64,000 bases of DNA from Gallaecimonas kandeliae (GCF_030450055.1 NZ_CP118480.1:1577415-1641414), one strand, 5' to 3'. Positions 53,299 to 63,476 are shown, counted from the first letter of the stretch. Notes: generated by a model from the letters alone, not told the origin. Program-made: numbers and translations.

Positions 53299-55056
53299 TC
53301 AGGCGTCCAGCCAGCCCTTGAGCTTGTCCGGCTCGGCCAGCGCCAGCACGGCCGTGTCCAAAGGCGCCGGGCTTGGGATCAGCTCGAAGGTCATCAGCTC
53401 GTCGCGGCGAAAGGCGTGTACCTCCACAGCCCGCTCGCCTATGGCGGCCAGCTGCTTGGCAAGCTGGCCTTGGCGGGCGCGCAGGCCGTCGATGGCGACG
53501 ATGACATCCCCGGCGGCAAGGCCGGCCTGGTCGGCGCTACCGCCATGGATGACGTTTTGCAGCTTGATGCCGCCGTCGGCGTCCAGCGTCTTGGCGCCCA
53601 GTACCAGGCGGCTGGGGCGGGCCTTGCCGGGTTGGCCGCCCTGGTCGCTATCGTCGGCGGCCGGTTCGAAGCTCAGGGTGACGCCCATGGCCGAAAGCAG
53701 CGGTATGGCCGGCAGCTCTTCGGTGCTGTGCAGGGCCTGGCTGAAGAAGGCGTCCAGGGGCTCACCGAGCAGGCCTTCGGCCAGGCGCTGGTGGCTGTCG
53801 TCCGCCGTGCCCAGGCCCTGCTGGCCGAAGTCTTCCCAGAGCCGCAGCATGAGGTCGTCCAGGTTGACCTCGTGGCCCGATTGCAGGCGCAGGGTGAGAT
53901 CCAGGCACAGCGCCATGATGGCGCCCTTGGTGTAGTAGCTGACGATGGCGTTGGGGGCGTTTTCGTCCTGCTGGTAGAACTTGGTCCAGGCGTCGAAGCT
54001 CGAATCGGCCAGGCTTTGCACCTGGCGGCCCGGGCTTCTGGCCACCCGGGTGAAGGTGGTGGCCAGGCGGTCCAGGTAACCCTGGGCGTCGATAAGGCCG
54101 GCGCGGTGCAGCATCAGGTCGTCGTAGTAGGAGGTGATGCCCTCATAGGCCCAAAGCTGGATGCTGTGGCTCTCCCGTTCCAGCTGGTAGGGCAGGAAGG
54201 CGGCGGGCTTGATGCGCTTGACGTTCCAGTTGTGGAAATACTCATGGGAGCAGAGCGCCAGGAAGTCCAGGTAGTCCTTACCGTTCAAGGCGTAGCGGGG
54301 GATCATCAGGGCCGTGGAGTTACGGTGCTCGAGGCCGCCATAACTGTCCGCCGTGACCATGGTCAGGAACCAGTATTCGGTGAAGGGGTGGGGCTCGCCG
54401 AAGAAATCCAGCTGGGTCTCGCAGATGGCGGCCAGATCCCGCTTGAGCTTCTCCCTGTCGCCATAATGATGGCCGGTCAGCACCAGGTGGTGGGGTATGC
54501 CCTTGGCCTTGAAGCTCAGCACCTCGAAGTCGCCCATCTCGACGGGATGGTCGATGAGGGCGTCATAGTCCTGGGCCTGGAAGCGGCCGAAGCCCCAGGG
54601 CTCGCCGCTTTGGCGGGGCAGGCCAGTGGCCAGCTGCCAGTGGGGGGCCTCCAGGGGGGCCTGGATGTCGACCGTGACCGGCTCGCTCTCCTGGCCGGCG
54701 ACGGCCAGGAACACCGAAGTGCCGTTGAAGAAGCCGTGGGTCTCGTCGAGGTGGGCGCCGCGCACCGACAGATCCCAGGCGTAGGTCTGGTAGCGCACCT
54801 GCACCGGCCCCTCTACCTGGCCCAGCTGCCAGCGGGCCTTGCCGAGCTTGGTGACGGTGACGGGGTTGCCGTCCTCGTCGCTGGCCTCTATCCATTGCAG
54901 GTGTTTGGCAAAATCGCGGATGAGGTAGGAGCCCGGGATCCAGGCTGGCAGCCAGAGCTGCTGGCCGCCCGCCTCGGGTTCGTCGATGGTGAGGAGCACT
55001 TCGAACAAATGCCTGCTAAGGCTTACAGGCTTGATGTCATAATGGATGGCAGTCAT
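53299..55056 (-). CDS. M61-family glycyl aminopeptidase-like metalloprotease with PDZ
   Basis: 585 residues. N-terminal beta domain ([20 protein letters not shown]), zinc motif [16 protein letters not shown] with a Glu later in [16 protein letters not shown], and a C-terminal PDZ (about 490-575, [20 protein letters not shown]). No signal peptide, so probably cytoplasmic. Family members release N-terminal Gly or Ala. Confidence 0.92.
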   Translation of the reverse strand: MTAIHYDIKPVSLSRHLFEVLLTIDEPEAGGQQLWLPAWIPGSYLIRDFAKHLQWIEASDEDGNPVTVTKLGKARWQLGQVEGPVQVRYQTYAWDLSVRGAHLDETHGFFNGTSVFLAVAGQESEPVTVDIQAPLEAPHWQLATGLPRQSGEPWGFGRFQAQDYDALIDHPVEMGDFEVLSFKAKGIPHHLVLTGHHYGDREKLKRDLAAICETQLDFFGEPHPFTEYWFLTMVTADSYGGLEHRNSTALMIPRYALNGKDYLDFLALCSHEYFHNWNVKRIKPAAFLPYQLERESHSIQLWAYEGITSYYDDLMLHRAGLIDAQGYLDRLATTFTRVARSPGRQVQSLADSSFDAWTKFYQQDENAPNAIVSYYTKGAIMALCLDLTLRLQSGHEVNLDDLMLRLWEDFGQQGLGTADDSHQRLAEGLLGEPLDAFFSQALHSTEELPAIPLLSAMGVTLSFEPAADDSDQGGQPGKARPSRLVLGAKTLDADGGIKLQNVIHGGSADQAGLAAGDVIVAIDGLRARQGQLAKQLAAIGERAVEVHAFRRDELMTFELIPSPAPLDTAVLALAEPDKLKGWLDA

Positions 55057-55124
55057 TGGCTTGCAGCATCAAGGGTTTGGCTGCCAGTCTAGCATGGACT
55101 TCGAAGCCGCTTAAGGAGCACCAG

Positions 55125-55478
55125 ATGAGCGAAGAAACCATTTTCTCCAAGATCATCCGCCGCGAGATCCCCGCCGAGATCCTCTACCAGGACGACCTGG
55201 TCACCGCCTTTAGGGACATCAACCCCAAGGCCCCCGTCCATGTGCTGATCGTGCCCAATATCCTCATTCCCACCGCCGACGACATCACCGAGGATCATGA
55301 GCCTTATCTGGGCCGCATGATGACGGTGGCGGCCAAGCTGGCCCGGGACGCCGGCGTGGCCGAAGACGGCTACCGGCTGATGATGAATTGCCGCAGCCAC
55401 GGCGGTCAGGAGGTCTACCATATCCACCTGCACCTGCTGGGTGGCAGGCCGCTGGGGCCCATGCTGGCCAGGGGCTAG
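55125..55478 (+). CDS. hinT: HIT-family purine nucleoside phosphoramidase
   Basis: 117 residues. [18 protein letters not shown] start and the catalytic HIT triad [13 protein letters not shown]. HinT hydrolyses adenosine 5'-phosphoramidates. AAGGAG before the ATG. Divergent from the M61 gene. Confidence 0.95.
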   Translation: MSEETIFSKIIRREIPAEILYQDDLVTAFRDINPKAPVHVLIVPNILIPTADDITEDHEPYLGRMMTVAAKLARDAGVAEDGYRLMMNCRSHGGQEVYHIHLHLLGGRPLGPMLARG

Positions 55479-55577
55479 GCGCTGGTAGCTGGGAGCAAGG
55501 AGGTCACTGCTTACCGCTTGCTGGCGGTAAGGGGCTGACATTGGATTGCGGTCTCGTTACAATCGCCGCGAATTTTC

Positions 55578-55668
55578 ACCAGGGGGAGGCCTTTCAGGCC
55601 TGAGATGTCGGTGCACCGACAGACCCTTTGAACCTGATCCGGCTCGTACCGGCGTAGGGATGGTGCTC
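55578..55668 (+). ncRNA. TPP riboswitch (THI element)
   Basis: Order of conserved blocks: AGGGGGAGGCC, GCCTGAGAT, GACAGACCCTTTGAACCTGATC, and GGCGTAGGGATGGT. It stands 46 bp before the TonB receptor gene and should repress the operon when thiamine pyrophosphate is high. Confidence 0.95.
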
Positions 55669-55714
55669 TGCCATTACTGCCGCACGCCCCGGATCTCTTA
55701 TCCAAGAGGTCCAG

Positions 55715-57763
55715 ATGTTCCCAAAATCCCTTATCACCCTTTCCCTGCTCAGCGCCCTGGCCCAGGCCGACGACGGCATCGAGCATCTGCAGGTCACCGG
55801 CGATTTCCGCTCCCAGGCCCTGACCGAATTGACCGACAGCATCTCTGTGCTCTCCGCCGACGAGCTGGACAAACGCCATGCGGAAAGTCTGGACCAGGCC
55901 CTGGATCTGGTGCCCAACGTCAACTTCGCATCTGGGGCCAGCCGCGGCCGCTTCATCCAAATTCGCGGCATAGGTGAGCGCAGCCAGTTCGTGGATCCGG
56001 TCAACCCCTCTGTGGGCCTCTTGGTCGACGGCTTCGACTTTTCCGGCCTCGGCCTTGCCGGCATCCTGAGCGACGTCGACCAGGTGGAGGTCTTCCGCGG
56101 CCCCCAGGGCACCCGTTTCGGCGCCAACGCCCTGGCCGGCCTCGTCAACATCCACACCCAAGACCCTGCCCAGGATGTCGAAGGCTATGGCCGCCTGAGC
56201 CTGGCCAACCATAATGCCCGCCGCCTGGAAGGGGCCGTCGGCGGCGGCTTGGGCGAGGGCTGGTCGGCGCGCCTGGCCGGCTCCAGCTACGACTCAGACG
56301 GCGACAACTTCAACAGCTTCCTGGGCCACGCCACCAACGACCGCAGCGAAGACAGCGCTCGCCTGAAACTCCGTTATCTCGGCAGCGATTGGCAGTGGGA
56401 CCTGACCGGCCTCTTCCTGGACGTGGACAACGGCTACGACGCCTTCAGCTTCGACAACTCCGGCACCACATTGTCCGACCAACCGGGCCGCGACAAGCAG
56501 CTCAGCCGCGGCTTGGGCTCGCGCCTGAGTTACCTCGGCTGGGACAAGGCCAAGGTCGAGCTCAGCACCACCGCCAGCAAATCAAGCAGCCTCTACAGCT
56601 ATGACGAAGACTGGTCCAACCCGGGCTACTGCCAGAGCCGGGACTGCCCTTTTGGTGACTACGAGAGCTTCGATTCCTACGACCGCAACCGCGACACCCA
56701 AGTAGCGGACCTGCGCCTGGTCTCCAAGCCCGTCGGCCGCCTGGGCCAGGCCGACTGGGTGCTGGGCGTCTACGGCCGCCACCAGAACGAAAAGCTGGTG
56801 CGCGATTACACCTACGGCGGCCTCAATTCCAAGATCAAGAGCGACAACAGTGCCCTCTACGGCCAGCTGTCCTTGCCGCTGTCAGGCAACTGGCGCCTGA
56901 CCGGCGGCGCCCGCCTCGAGCGCTGGCAGGCCGACTACGACGACAGCTATCCCCAGCAGCTCTCCCACAGCGAGAACCTCTGGGGCGCCGATCTCAGCCT
57001 GGGTTACAGCCTGGACAACGCCCTCTACTACCTGGCGCTCTCCCGCGGCTACAAGCCCGGCGGCTTCAACAGCACCGGCAGCGTCAGCCCGCAGCACCGC
57101 AGCTTCGACACCGAGACGGCGGTCAACCTGGAGGCCGGGGCCAAGTGGTGGCTGCGATCCGACCTGTCCCTGGCGGTCAGCGTCTTCCAGATGTGGCGGG
57201 ACAACATGCAGGTCAAGACCTACGAGACCCGCGACCGCGGTGACGGATCTGTGGAGTTCATCGAGTACCTGGACAATGCCGCCTCCGGCCGCAACCAGGG
57301 CTTGGAAGCGGAGCTTGGCTGGCAGGCCACCCAGAGCCTGCGCCTGCGCGCCAGCCTGGGCCTCTTGAAGACCCGCTACAAGGACTTCGTCAACGCCAGC
57401 GGCGAGAAGCTGGACGGCCGTGACCAGGCCCAGGCGCCGCGCTGGAGCTACCACCTGGCCGCCGACTGGCAGCTGGCGGACGCCTGGCTGCTGACCGTCG
57501 AGACCGAGGGCAAGGACAAGTACTACTTCTCCGACAGCCACGACGAGCAGTCCTGGGCCTATGCCCTCTGGCACGCCAACCTGGCCTGGCAGCAGGGCAA
57601 CTGGGAGCTGGATCTCTTTGGGCGCAACCTCTTCGACCGCCACTACGCCACCCGCGGCTTCGGCGGCTTCGGCAACGATCCGGCGGACGGCTACACCGAA
57701 CATCCCTATTATCAACTGGGCGACGGCCGCGTGGTCGGTGTCAGTGCCAGTTACCGTTTCTAA
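55715..57763 (+). CDS. TonB-dependent receptor, predicted thiamine uptake
   Basis: 682 residues. Signal peptide (LITLSLLSALAQA), TonB-box-like GIEHLQVTGD, plug (ISVLSADELDKRHAESLDQALDLVPNV, GPQGTRFGANALAGLVNIHT) and barrel ending VVGVSASYRF. It lies directly after a TPP riboswitch and is followed by thiamine-binding, PnuT and kinase genes, so thiamine or a precursor is the predicted ligand. Proof would need binding or growth data. Confidence 0.9.
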   Translation: MFPKSLITLSLLSALAQADDGIEHLQVTGDFRSQALTELTDSISVLSADELDKRHAESLDQALDLVPNVNFASGASRGRFIQIRGIGERSQFVDPVNPSVGLLVDGFDFSGLGLAGILSDVDQVEVFRGPQGTRFGANALAGLVNIHTQDPAQDVEGYGRLSLANHNARRLEGAVGGGLGEGWSARLAGSSYDSDGDNFNSFLGHATNDRSEDSARLKLRYLGSDWQWDLTGLFLDVDNGYDAFSFDNSGTTLSDQPGRDKQLSRGLGSRLSYLGWDKAKVELSTTASKSSSLYSYDEDWSNPGYCQSRDCPFGDYESFDSYDRNRDTQVADLRLVSKPVGRLGQADWVLGVYGRHQNEKLVRDYTYGGLNSKIKSDNSALYGQLSLPLSGNWRLTGGARLERWQADYDDSYPQQLSHSENLWGADLSLGYSLDNALYYLALSRGYKPGGFNSTGSVSPQHRSFDTETAVNLEAGAKWWLRSDLSLAVSVFQMWRDNMQVKTYETRDRGDGSVEFIEYLDNAASGRNQGLEAELGWQATQSLRLRASLGLLKTRYKDFVNASGEKLDGRDQAQAPRWSYHLAADWQLADAWLLTVETEGKDKYYFSDSHDEQSWAYALWHANLAWQQGNWELDLFGRNLFDRHYATRGFGGFGNDPADGYTEHPYYQLGDGRVVGVSASYRF

Positions 57764-57772
57764 GGAGCCAAG

Positions 57773-58018
57773 ATGCAACTCTCTGTCGAGATCTCGATGT
57801 ACCCCTTGGCGGATGACTATATTCCGCCGATCCAGGCCTTTATCGACGAGCTGAACCGCCACCCCGAGCTCAAGGTGATCACCAACACCATGAGCACCCA
57901 GGTGTTCGGCCCCTACGATCTGGTGTTGGCGGTGGTGGGGCAGGCCATGAAGGCCCAGCACGCGAAGGGCAAGGCCAGCTTCGTCTGCAAGTTCCTGGGC
58001 GGGGATCTGCGCCCGTGA
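57773..58018 (+). CDS. YkoF/MTH1187-like thiamine-binding protein
   Basis: 81 residues. LSVEISMYPLADDYIPPIQAFIDELN and YDLVLAVVGQAM resemble the ferredoxin-like YkoF/MTH1187 fold, known to bind thiamine or HMP. Its TGA overlaps the GTG start of pnuT (GTGA). Likely a cytoplasmic thiamine-binding or sensing partner. Confidence 0.85.
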   Translation: MQLSVEISMYPLADDYIPPIQAFIDELNRHPELKVITNTMSTQVFGPYDLVLAVVGQAMKAQHAKGKASFVCKFLGGDLRP

Positions 58019-58614
58019 GCCACTTCGCTCAGGAAGTGCTGGACCAGTTGCTGGCCACCTCGCCCCTGGAAGGGGCGGCGGTGGTGCTGGCCGTCGCCTA
58101 CCTCTGGCTGGCCATGCGCCAAAGCCAGTGGTGCTGGCCGGCGGCCCTGGTCAGCACCCTGATCTACGTGGTGCTCTTCTATGACGTGGCGCTCCTGTCC
58201 GAGTCGGTGCTCAACCTCTACTACATGGCCATGGCCGGCTACGGCTGGTGGAGCTGGCGCCAGGGCACCCAAGGGGGCCGGCTGCCGGTCAACGCCAGGC
58301 CGCTGGGCTGGCACTTGCGGCTGATCGCGGTCGGGGGACTGCTCTCCCTGGGCTGGGGCTACTTGATGGCCAACCACACCCAGGCCGCCTTTCCCTATCT
58401 TGACGGCGCCACCAGCTGCTTTGCGGTGTTAACCACCTGGATGGTGACCCGCAAGGTGCTGGAAAACTGGCTCTACTGGGTGGTCATCGATGGGGTCAGC
58501 ATCTGGCTCTACCTGCAAAAGGATCTCGCCATGACGGCGCTGCTGTTCCTCGGTTACGTGCTGATGGCCCTGTCGGGCTACTGGAGCTGGCGCCGTGATC
58601 TGCAACCTGCCTGA
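58015..58614 (+). CDS. pnuT: PnuT-type thiamine transporter (PnuC family)
   Basis: 199 residues with about seven membrane helices. PnuC motifs: NLYYMAMAGYGWWSW and LENWLYWVVIDGVSIWLYLQKDLAMTALLFLGY. Under the TPP riboswitch this PnuC relative is predicted to move thiamine (PnuT) rather than nicotinamide riboside. Confidence 0.9.
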   Translation: MSHFAQEVLDQLLATSPLEGAAVVLAVAYLWLAMRQSQWCWPAALVSTLIYVVLFYDVALLSESVLNLYYMAMAGYGWWSWRQGTQGGRLPVNARPLGWHLRLIAVGGLLSLGWGYLMANHTQAAFPYLDGATSCFAVLTTWMVTRKVLENWLYWVVIDGVSIWLYLQKDLAMTALLFLGYVLMALSGYWSWRRDLQPA

Positions 58615-59374
58615 GCCCTGGGCCAAAGCCCGCCGCACCCCTTTCGAGGGCGGCCTGACCAACCGCCATTGGCTGCTGGAGGGCGGCGCCGGCAAGGCGC
58701 TGCTCAGGCAAAACAGCGCCGCCCTGGAGCTGGGCATAGACCGCGGCGCCGAGCTTCGGCTTTGGCAGGCGGCAAGCGCTGCCGGCATCAGCCCGGAGCT
58801 GCTTTGGCAGCAGGGGGATTGGACCCTGTGCCGCTTCCTGGACGCAGAGCCCGGCCCCGCCGATACGGAGCAGAAGCTGGATGCCCTCTTGGGGGCCATC
58901 CGCTGGCTGCAGGGCCAGGCATTGGCACTACCGGTGTTGCCCTTGCGGGAGCGGGCCTTGGCCCTGGGGGCAGGCGAGGGCAGGGCCGAGGGGCCCTGGG
59001 CCGCCTACGCCCTTATCGAGCAGAGTCCCTTGCCGCTGGTATCCGCCCATGTGGATCTCAATCCCCAGAACTGCCTCTGGCAAGGGCCCAGGCTCTGGCT
59101 GGTGGACTGGGAATATGGCAGCCTGGCCGACCCCTATTACGACATCGCTGCCCTGCATATCACCCATGAGGTGCCCATCGACAGGCTCACCAGCGGCTGG
59201 CAGCGAGGTGGCGGCGAGGCGCTGGACAAGGCCCGGCTGCTGGCCATGGCGGCCGTCTTTGCCCACCTCTGCGAGGCCTGGTGCCGCCATCCCCAGGCGG
59301 GTTACCTTGCCTATGCTGCGCATTATCGCAAAGCATGGGGCCATTGCCTTGCCGCCCTCGAAAGCGTCCTTTAG
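58595..59374 (+). CDS. Thiamine kinase-like phosphotransferase
   Basis: 259 residues, GTG start inside the pnuT 3' end. Choline/aminoglycoside kinase fold: FEGGLTNRHWLLE at the nucleotide loop, the Brenner motif HVDLNPQNCLW and metal site LVDWEYGSLADPYYDIAAL. Last gene of the TPP-regulated operon; it should phosphorylate incoming thiamine and trap it in the cell. Confidence 0.85.
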   Translation: MICNLPEPWAKARRTPFEGGLTNRHWLLEGGAGKALLRQNSAALELGIDRGAELRLWQAASAAGISPELLWQQGDWTLCRFLDAEPGPADTEQKLDALLGAIRWLQGQALALPVLPLRERALALGAGEGRAEGPWAAYALIEQSPLPLVSAHVDLNPQNCLWQGPRLWLVDWEYGSLADPYYDIAALHITHEVPIDRLTSGWQRGGGEALDKARLLAMAAVFAHLCEAWCRHPQAGYLAYAAHYRKAWGHCLAALESVL

Positions 59375-59460
59375 CCTTCGCCCTAGAGTCATTGCCCGGT
59401 TCCCTTCATGTTGCCAAGCCCCAAGGCTGACTGCGCCTCTATCGCTTGCCGAGGCGCCTT

Positions 59461-60552
59461 ATGAGAAAGTCCCTCTCTGACGATCCCAAGGACGTGGGCC
59501 GCACCCTGTTCGGCCGACATCACGACAAGTATTTCTGGCTGCTGCACAGCTTCGGCTGGGCAAGCTACGGCGCCCTGTTCTGGATCTCCAACTACCTGGC
59601 CGGCAGTTCAGACAAGTACTGGGTCCATATCGCCTTTTTGAGCGGTACCGGCTGGCTGCTGTCCATACCCCTGCGCTACCTGTACCGGCGGATCTGGAAC
59701 TTCAGGCCCCGCACCATCGTCTTCATCGCCATTCTCGCCTGCCTGCTGGTGGGCATGGTCTGGCAGCTGGCGCGCAATTTCTTCTACTTTGCCGTGCTTT
59801 ATCCCAACAAGGCGCCGGACGCCTGGTCGGGCTATTACGGCTACGTGGTGGCGGCGGTGCCCATCTTGGCGGCCTGGAGCGGCCTCTATTTCGGCATCAA
59901 GTACTACCGCATGTTGCAGCTGATGAACGAGAAGGCACTCAAGGCCACCAACGCCGCCCAGCAGGCGCAGCTGCGGGCCCTGCGCTACCAGCTCAACCCC
60001 CATTTCCTGTTCAATACCCTGAACGCCATCTCCACCCTGGTGATGGTCAAGGACAACGACACCGCCAACCGCATGGTGGTGGGCTTGGCCGACTTCCTGC
60101 GTTACTCGTTGGAGAACGACCCTATCCGCCGGGTGCCGCTGGAGCAGGAAGTGCGGGCCATGGAAAAATACCTCGCCATCGAGGAGGTGCGCTTTTCCGA
60201 CCGCCTCAAGGTGCACTGGCAGATAGCGGACGAGGTGAAACTGGCGCTGGTGCCGTCCCTTATCCTCCAGCCCCTTATCGAGAACGCCATCAAGTACGGG
60301 GTGGCGGCCCGGGTGCAGGGGGGCAACCTCTGGATCTCGGGCAAACGTTTTGGTAGTGATCTCTTGCTGGAGATCACCGATGATGGCCCAGGCCTTGGGC
60401 AGGGCAAGAGCACCAGCACCGGCCTTGGATTGGCCAATACCCGCGAGCGCCTTCAGACCCTCTACGGTGAGGATTTCGCCTTCACCCTGACCTCCAGGGC
60501 GGCCTCGGGATTGACCGTAAACTTACGCATACCCTACCAGACAGAAGAATGA
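59461..60552 (+). CDS. LytS-type sensor histidine kinase (His_kinase family)
   Basis: 363 residues; GAGG six bases before the ATG. Four membrane helices in the first 145 residues, a short coiled linker, then the LytS/YehU kinase: phospho-acceptor His in LNPHFLFNTLNAIS, N-box ILQPLIENAIKYG and G-box TDDGPGLG...GLGLANTRERL. Its TGA overlaps the next ATG (ATGA), so it partners with the LytTR regulator downstream. The stimulus is unknown. Confidence 0.92.
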   Translation: MRKSLSDDPKDVGRTLFGRHHDKYFWLLHSFGWASYGALFWISNYLAGSSDKYWVHIAFLSGTGWLLSIPLRYLYRRIWNFRPRTIVFIAILACLLVGMVWQLARNFFYFAVLYPNKAPDAWSGYYGYVVAAVPILAAWSGLYFGIKYYRMLQLMNEKALKATNAAQQAQLRALRYQLNPHFLFNTLNAISTLVMVKDNDTANRMVVGLADFLRYSLENDPIRRVPLEQEVRAMEKYLAIEEVRFSDRLKVHWQIADEVKLALVPSLILQPLIENAIKYGVAARVQGGNLWISGKRFGSDLLLEITDDGPGLGQGKSTSTGLGLANTRERLQTLYGEDFAFTLTSRAASGLTVNLRIPYQTEE

Positions 60553-61361
60553 CCATTAGAACCCTGATAGTTGACGACGAGCCCCTGGCCCGCCAGGGAC
60601 TGAAACTCCGCCTGGCCGACTATCCGGCCCTGACGCTGGTGGGGGAGGCTTCCTCCGCCAAGGAGGCTTTGCAGTCCATAGTGGCACTCAAGCCGGATCT
60701 GGTGTTCCTCGACATCCAGATGCCGGGCATGAGCGGCATCGAGCTGCTCGAATCCCTGGTGGAAAAAGACCTGGATCTACCGCTGGTGGTCTTCGTCACC
60801 GCCTATGACGATTACGCGGTCAAGGCCTTTGAACTCCACGCCTTGGACTACCTCCTGAAACCCGTGGATGGCGAGCGCCTCAAGGATTGCCTGGAGCGCA
60901 TCGGCAGCCAACTGGAGCAGCGTGACCAGGCGCGGCGCGAGGCCCGCATGCTCAAGGCCCTGGCGGAACTGGCCGGCGTAAGCATGGACGAGGTGCAGCA
61001 GCGCCTCAGCCGTGGCGAGGCGGTGACCGGCGACTACGCCAGCCAACTGGCCATCCGCGACGGCTCAGAAGTGAGCCTGGTGGCCGTTGCCGACATCGAC
61101 TGGGTGGACGCCGCCGGCGATTACATGTGCATCCACGCCAAGGGCGTCACCCACATCATGCGCAAGACCATGAAAGAGCTGGAGGCCATGCTGGACCCCC
61201 GCCGCTTCGTGCGCATCCACCGCAGCGCCATCGTCAACCGCGAACGCATCGGCCAGCTCATCAACCTGGCCAGCGCCGACTACCTGGTGCGCCTCAAGAG
61301 CGGCGATGAGCTGCGGGTTGGGCGCTCCTACCGGGAAAAGGTCAAACAGCTGTTGCTCTGA
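60549..61361 (+). CDS. LytTR response regulator
   Basis: 270 residues. Receiver domain (about 1-120) with acidic VDDE, phospho-Asp in DLVFLDIQMPG, Thr in VTAYDDYAV and Lys in LLKPVD. A coiled linker leads to a LytTR DNA-binding domain (about 165-268): DWVDAAGDYMCIHA, MRKTMKELEAML and FVRIHRSAIVN. Translationally coupled to the kinase. Confidence 0.94.
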   Translation: MTIRTLIVDDEPLARQGLKLRLADYPALTLVGEASSAKEALQSIVALKPDLVFLDIQMPGMSGIELLESLVEKDLDLPLVVFVTAYDDYAVKAFELHALDYLLKPVDGERLKDCLERIGSQLEQRDQARREARMLKALAELAGVSMDEVQQRLSRGEAVTGDYASQLAIRDGSEVSLVAVADIDWVDAAGDYMCIHAKGVTHIMRKTMKELEAMLDPRRFVRIHRSAIVNRERIGQLINLASADYLVRLKSGDELRVGRSYREKVKQLLL

Positions 61362-61405
61362 GCTTGGCTCAGGGCTTTTCATCTACCCACTTTCGGAGCT
61401 TATCC

Positions 61406-62341
61406 ATGCATCCGTTATCAGGGCGCGCCGGCTTTGGCGCGTTTTTGTCGTTGGTGACAGTGCTGCTCTGGGGCCTCTTGCCCATCGCCCTCAAGGAAGT
61501 GCTGGTGCACATGGACCCCTACACCATCACCTTCTACCGCTTCCTGGTTTCTGGCCTTATCCTAGCCACTTGGCTGGGAGCCAAGGGGAATTTGCCGCAG
61601 CTTGGCCGCCTCGAAGGGCAGGGGCCCTGGCTGCTGGGGGTGAGCATCGTCGGCCTGCTGGCCAACTACGGCTTCTACCTGCTGGCCCTTCGCCACCTCG
61701 ACCCCCGTACTGCCCAGACAGTGATCCAGTTGGCGCCGCTGCTGCTGCTCTTGGGGGGCGTCTGGCTCTACAAGGAGCCCTTCGGGCCGTCCCAGCTGCT
61801 GGGGGTCTTGGTGCTGGTGTTGGGCCTGGGGCTTTTCTTCAACGAACGCCTGGTGCAGATCGTCACCGATTTTGCCGGCCTTGGCCTCGGCATCTTCCTG
61901 ATGGTGATCGCCGCCGTGACCTGGGCCGCCTATGCCCTGGCCCAGAAGAAGCTGCTGCGCCATTTCAACTCGGTGCAGATCATGATGCTCATCAACCTGG
62001 CCGGTGCCCTGGTGTTCCTGCCTATGGCGAGCCCCGCCCAGGTGCTGCACCTTTCGACCTGGGAAGGAGGCTGGCTGCTGTTCTGTTGTTTCAACACCCT
62101 CATCGCCTACGGCGCCTTTGCCGAGGCGCTCAACCACTGGGAGGCCTCCAAGGTGTCGGCCCTGCTGGCCACCACGCCGCTCTTCACCTTCCTGTTCGTG
62201 GCGATGCTGGCGCCCTTTCTGCCCTTTGGTTTCGATACCGCCCAGCTGCCCTGGCTGTCTTATTTTGGGGCGGCATTGGTGGTGGTGGGCTCGGTGATCA
62301 ACGCCCTTGGTAACCGCCTCGGCTGGCGGCGCCGGCGCTAG
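61406..62341 (+). CDS. EamA/DMT-family transporter
   Basis: 311 residues with ten membrane helices in two EamA repeats (FLSLVTVLLWGLLPIALKEVL and LGIFLMVIAAVTWAAYALAQK). ATG at 61406, GGAG seven bases upstream. Usually exports amino acids or metabolites. It follows the two-component pair, but the link is not shown by sequence. Confidence 0.9.
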   Translation: MHPLSGRAGFGAFLSLVTVLLWGLLPIALKEVLVHMDPYTITFYRFLVSGLILATWLGAKGNLPQLGRLEGQGPWLLGVSIVGLLANYGFYLLALRHLDPRTAQTVIQLAPLLLLLGGVWLYKEPFGPSQLLGVLVLVLGLGLFFNERLVQIVTDFAGLGLGIFLMVIAAVTWAAYALAQKKLLRHFNSVQIMMLINLAGALVFLPMASPAQVLHLSTWEGGWLLFCCFNTLIAYGAFAEALNHWEASKVSALLATTPLFTFLFVAMLAPFLPFGFDTAQLPWLSYFGAALVVVGSVINALGNRLGWRRRR

Positions 62342-62527
62342 GCTATCCCTTGCCTTGGCCCAGGGTGCTGTCGTCCAAAGCGAGACACCATGGCAACTTT
62401 GTGCGCTCAAACCGGAGCCTTTGCTTTACATTTCCCTCTTATTTGTTAATTTAGTGTTCAACCTGCTGTAAAAGCAGGAAAAGCGAGGCAAAGATCCTTG
62501 CTACAGGACAATGAGGGAATGTTGGAG

Positions 62528-63193
62528 ATGGATAAGGGGAGTCGAGCCGGGATCCTGGCTTTGATGCTTGCATTGTTTTCTTTTGAGACTCTGGCCCTGG
62601 ATGAGGCCTTGCTGCCCCCCAGGATGAGGGTGGCCAAGGTCAGCCAGGAACAATACGCTGTGGCCTGGTGGCAGTGGCAGAAGTCCGTGCCCGGGCCGGC
62701 CAGCCCCTATGCGGACGTGACAGGGCACCGCTGCGACTACAACCAGAAGGGACCTGTCTGGTTCCTGGCCAGCGCACCCAACGGCCAGAAGGTGGATCGC
62801 TACTGCAACGTGCCGGCAGGCAAGTTCCTGTTCGTACCCATGCTCAGCATGTTGGCTGCCCCCAATTTCGAGAACCAGTACCCCTGCGAGACCATGCAGC
62901 AGGCGGTGCAGGTCAGCTGGCCGCTGATCAAGGAACTGAGCCTGCAGGTGGATGGCCAGGACATGGGCAACCTGGCGCCTTTCAAGCAGAGTTCCAGGCA
63001 GTGCTTCGATTTGTTGGGGGCCGTGTCCCGAGACCGGCTGCCGCCCAAGATCACGCCCTCGGCCACCGAAGGCTACTGGGTGATGGTCAAACCCCTGCCG
63101 CCAGGGGAGCACAAGCTCAGTATCCGCTCCCGCTACGAAGCCGGCGACGGTGAGCAGGTGCAGAACATCGACTACACCATCAATATCTACTGA
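62528..63193 (+). CDS. Exported protein of unknown function
   Basis: About 221 residues (start uncertain: ATG 62528, ATG 62519 or TTG 62498). Signal peptide GILALMLALFSFETLALD. The mature protein has AWWQWQKSVPGPASPYADVTGHRC, several Cys likely forming disulfides, and a beta-rich end (GYWVMVKPLPPGEHKLSIRS). It resembles DUF-type exported proteins with no assigned role. Confidence 0.75.
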   Translation: MDKGSRAGILALMLALFSFETLALDEALLPPRMRVAKVSQEQYAVAWWQWQKSVPGPASPYADVTGHRCDYNQKGPVWFLASAPNGQKVDRYCNVPAGKFLFVPMLSMLAAPNFENQYPCETMQQAVQVSWPLIKELSLQVDGQDMGNLAPFKQSSRQCFDLLGAVSRDRLPPKITPSATEGYWVMVKPLPPGEHKLSIRSRYEAGDGEQVQNIDYTINIY

Positions 63194-63198
63194 GCCTT

Positions 63199-63229
63199 AA
63201 AAAAAAGCCCCTTTGCAGGGGCTTTTTTG
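63199..63229 (+). terminator. Rho-independent terminator
   Basis: AAAAAAAAGCCCC TTTGCA GGGGC TTTTTT after the exported protein gene. Confidence 0.88.
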
Positions 63230-63275
63230 ATCTCTAGTCCGCAGACCCCTATAAAGCTGGCCCCGGGGACAAACC

Positions 63276-63476
63276 TCAGTCGTTATGGATCTCTTTTACC
63301 CGGCCGACCTGGCCGTCTTCCAGCCTGACCTTGATGCCGTGGGGATGGTTGGCGGAGTTGGTGAGGATGCGCTGCACCACCCCTTCGGTCAGGGCGCCGC
63401 TGCTTTGGTCTTCTTTGAGTACCACTGCCACCTTGGCGCCGATCTTGATGTTGGCGCGAATGTTACCGCTCTTCAT
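63276..63476 (-). CDS. YwbE family protein
   Basis: 66 residues. KSGNIRANIKIGAKVAVVLKEDQSSGALTEGVVQRILT then HPHGIKVRLEDGQVGRVKEI is the YwbE (DUF2196) pattern, a small beta-barrel-like protein with no known biochemical role. Complete within the window. Confidence 0.92.
   Translation of the reverse strand: MKSGNIRANIKIGAKVAVVLKEDQSSGALTEGVVQRILTNSANHPHGIKVRLEDGQVGRVKEIHND

Noticed and set aside
58669-59169. Alternate-frame ORF inside the thiamine kinase gene
   Set aside because: Arg/Gly/Ala-rich frame shadow; the kinase frame carries the Brenner motif.
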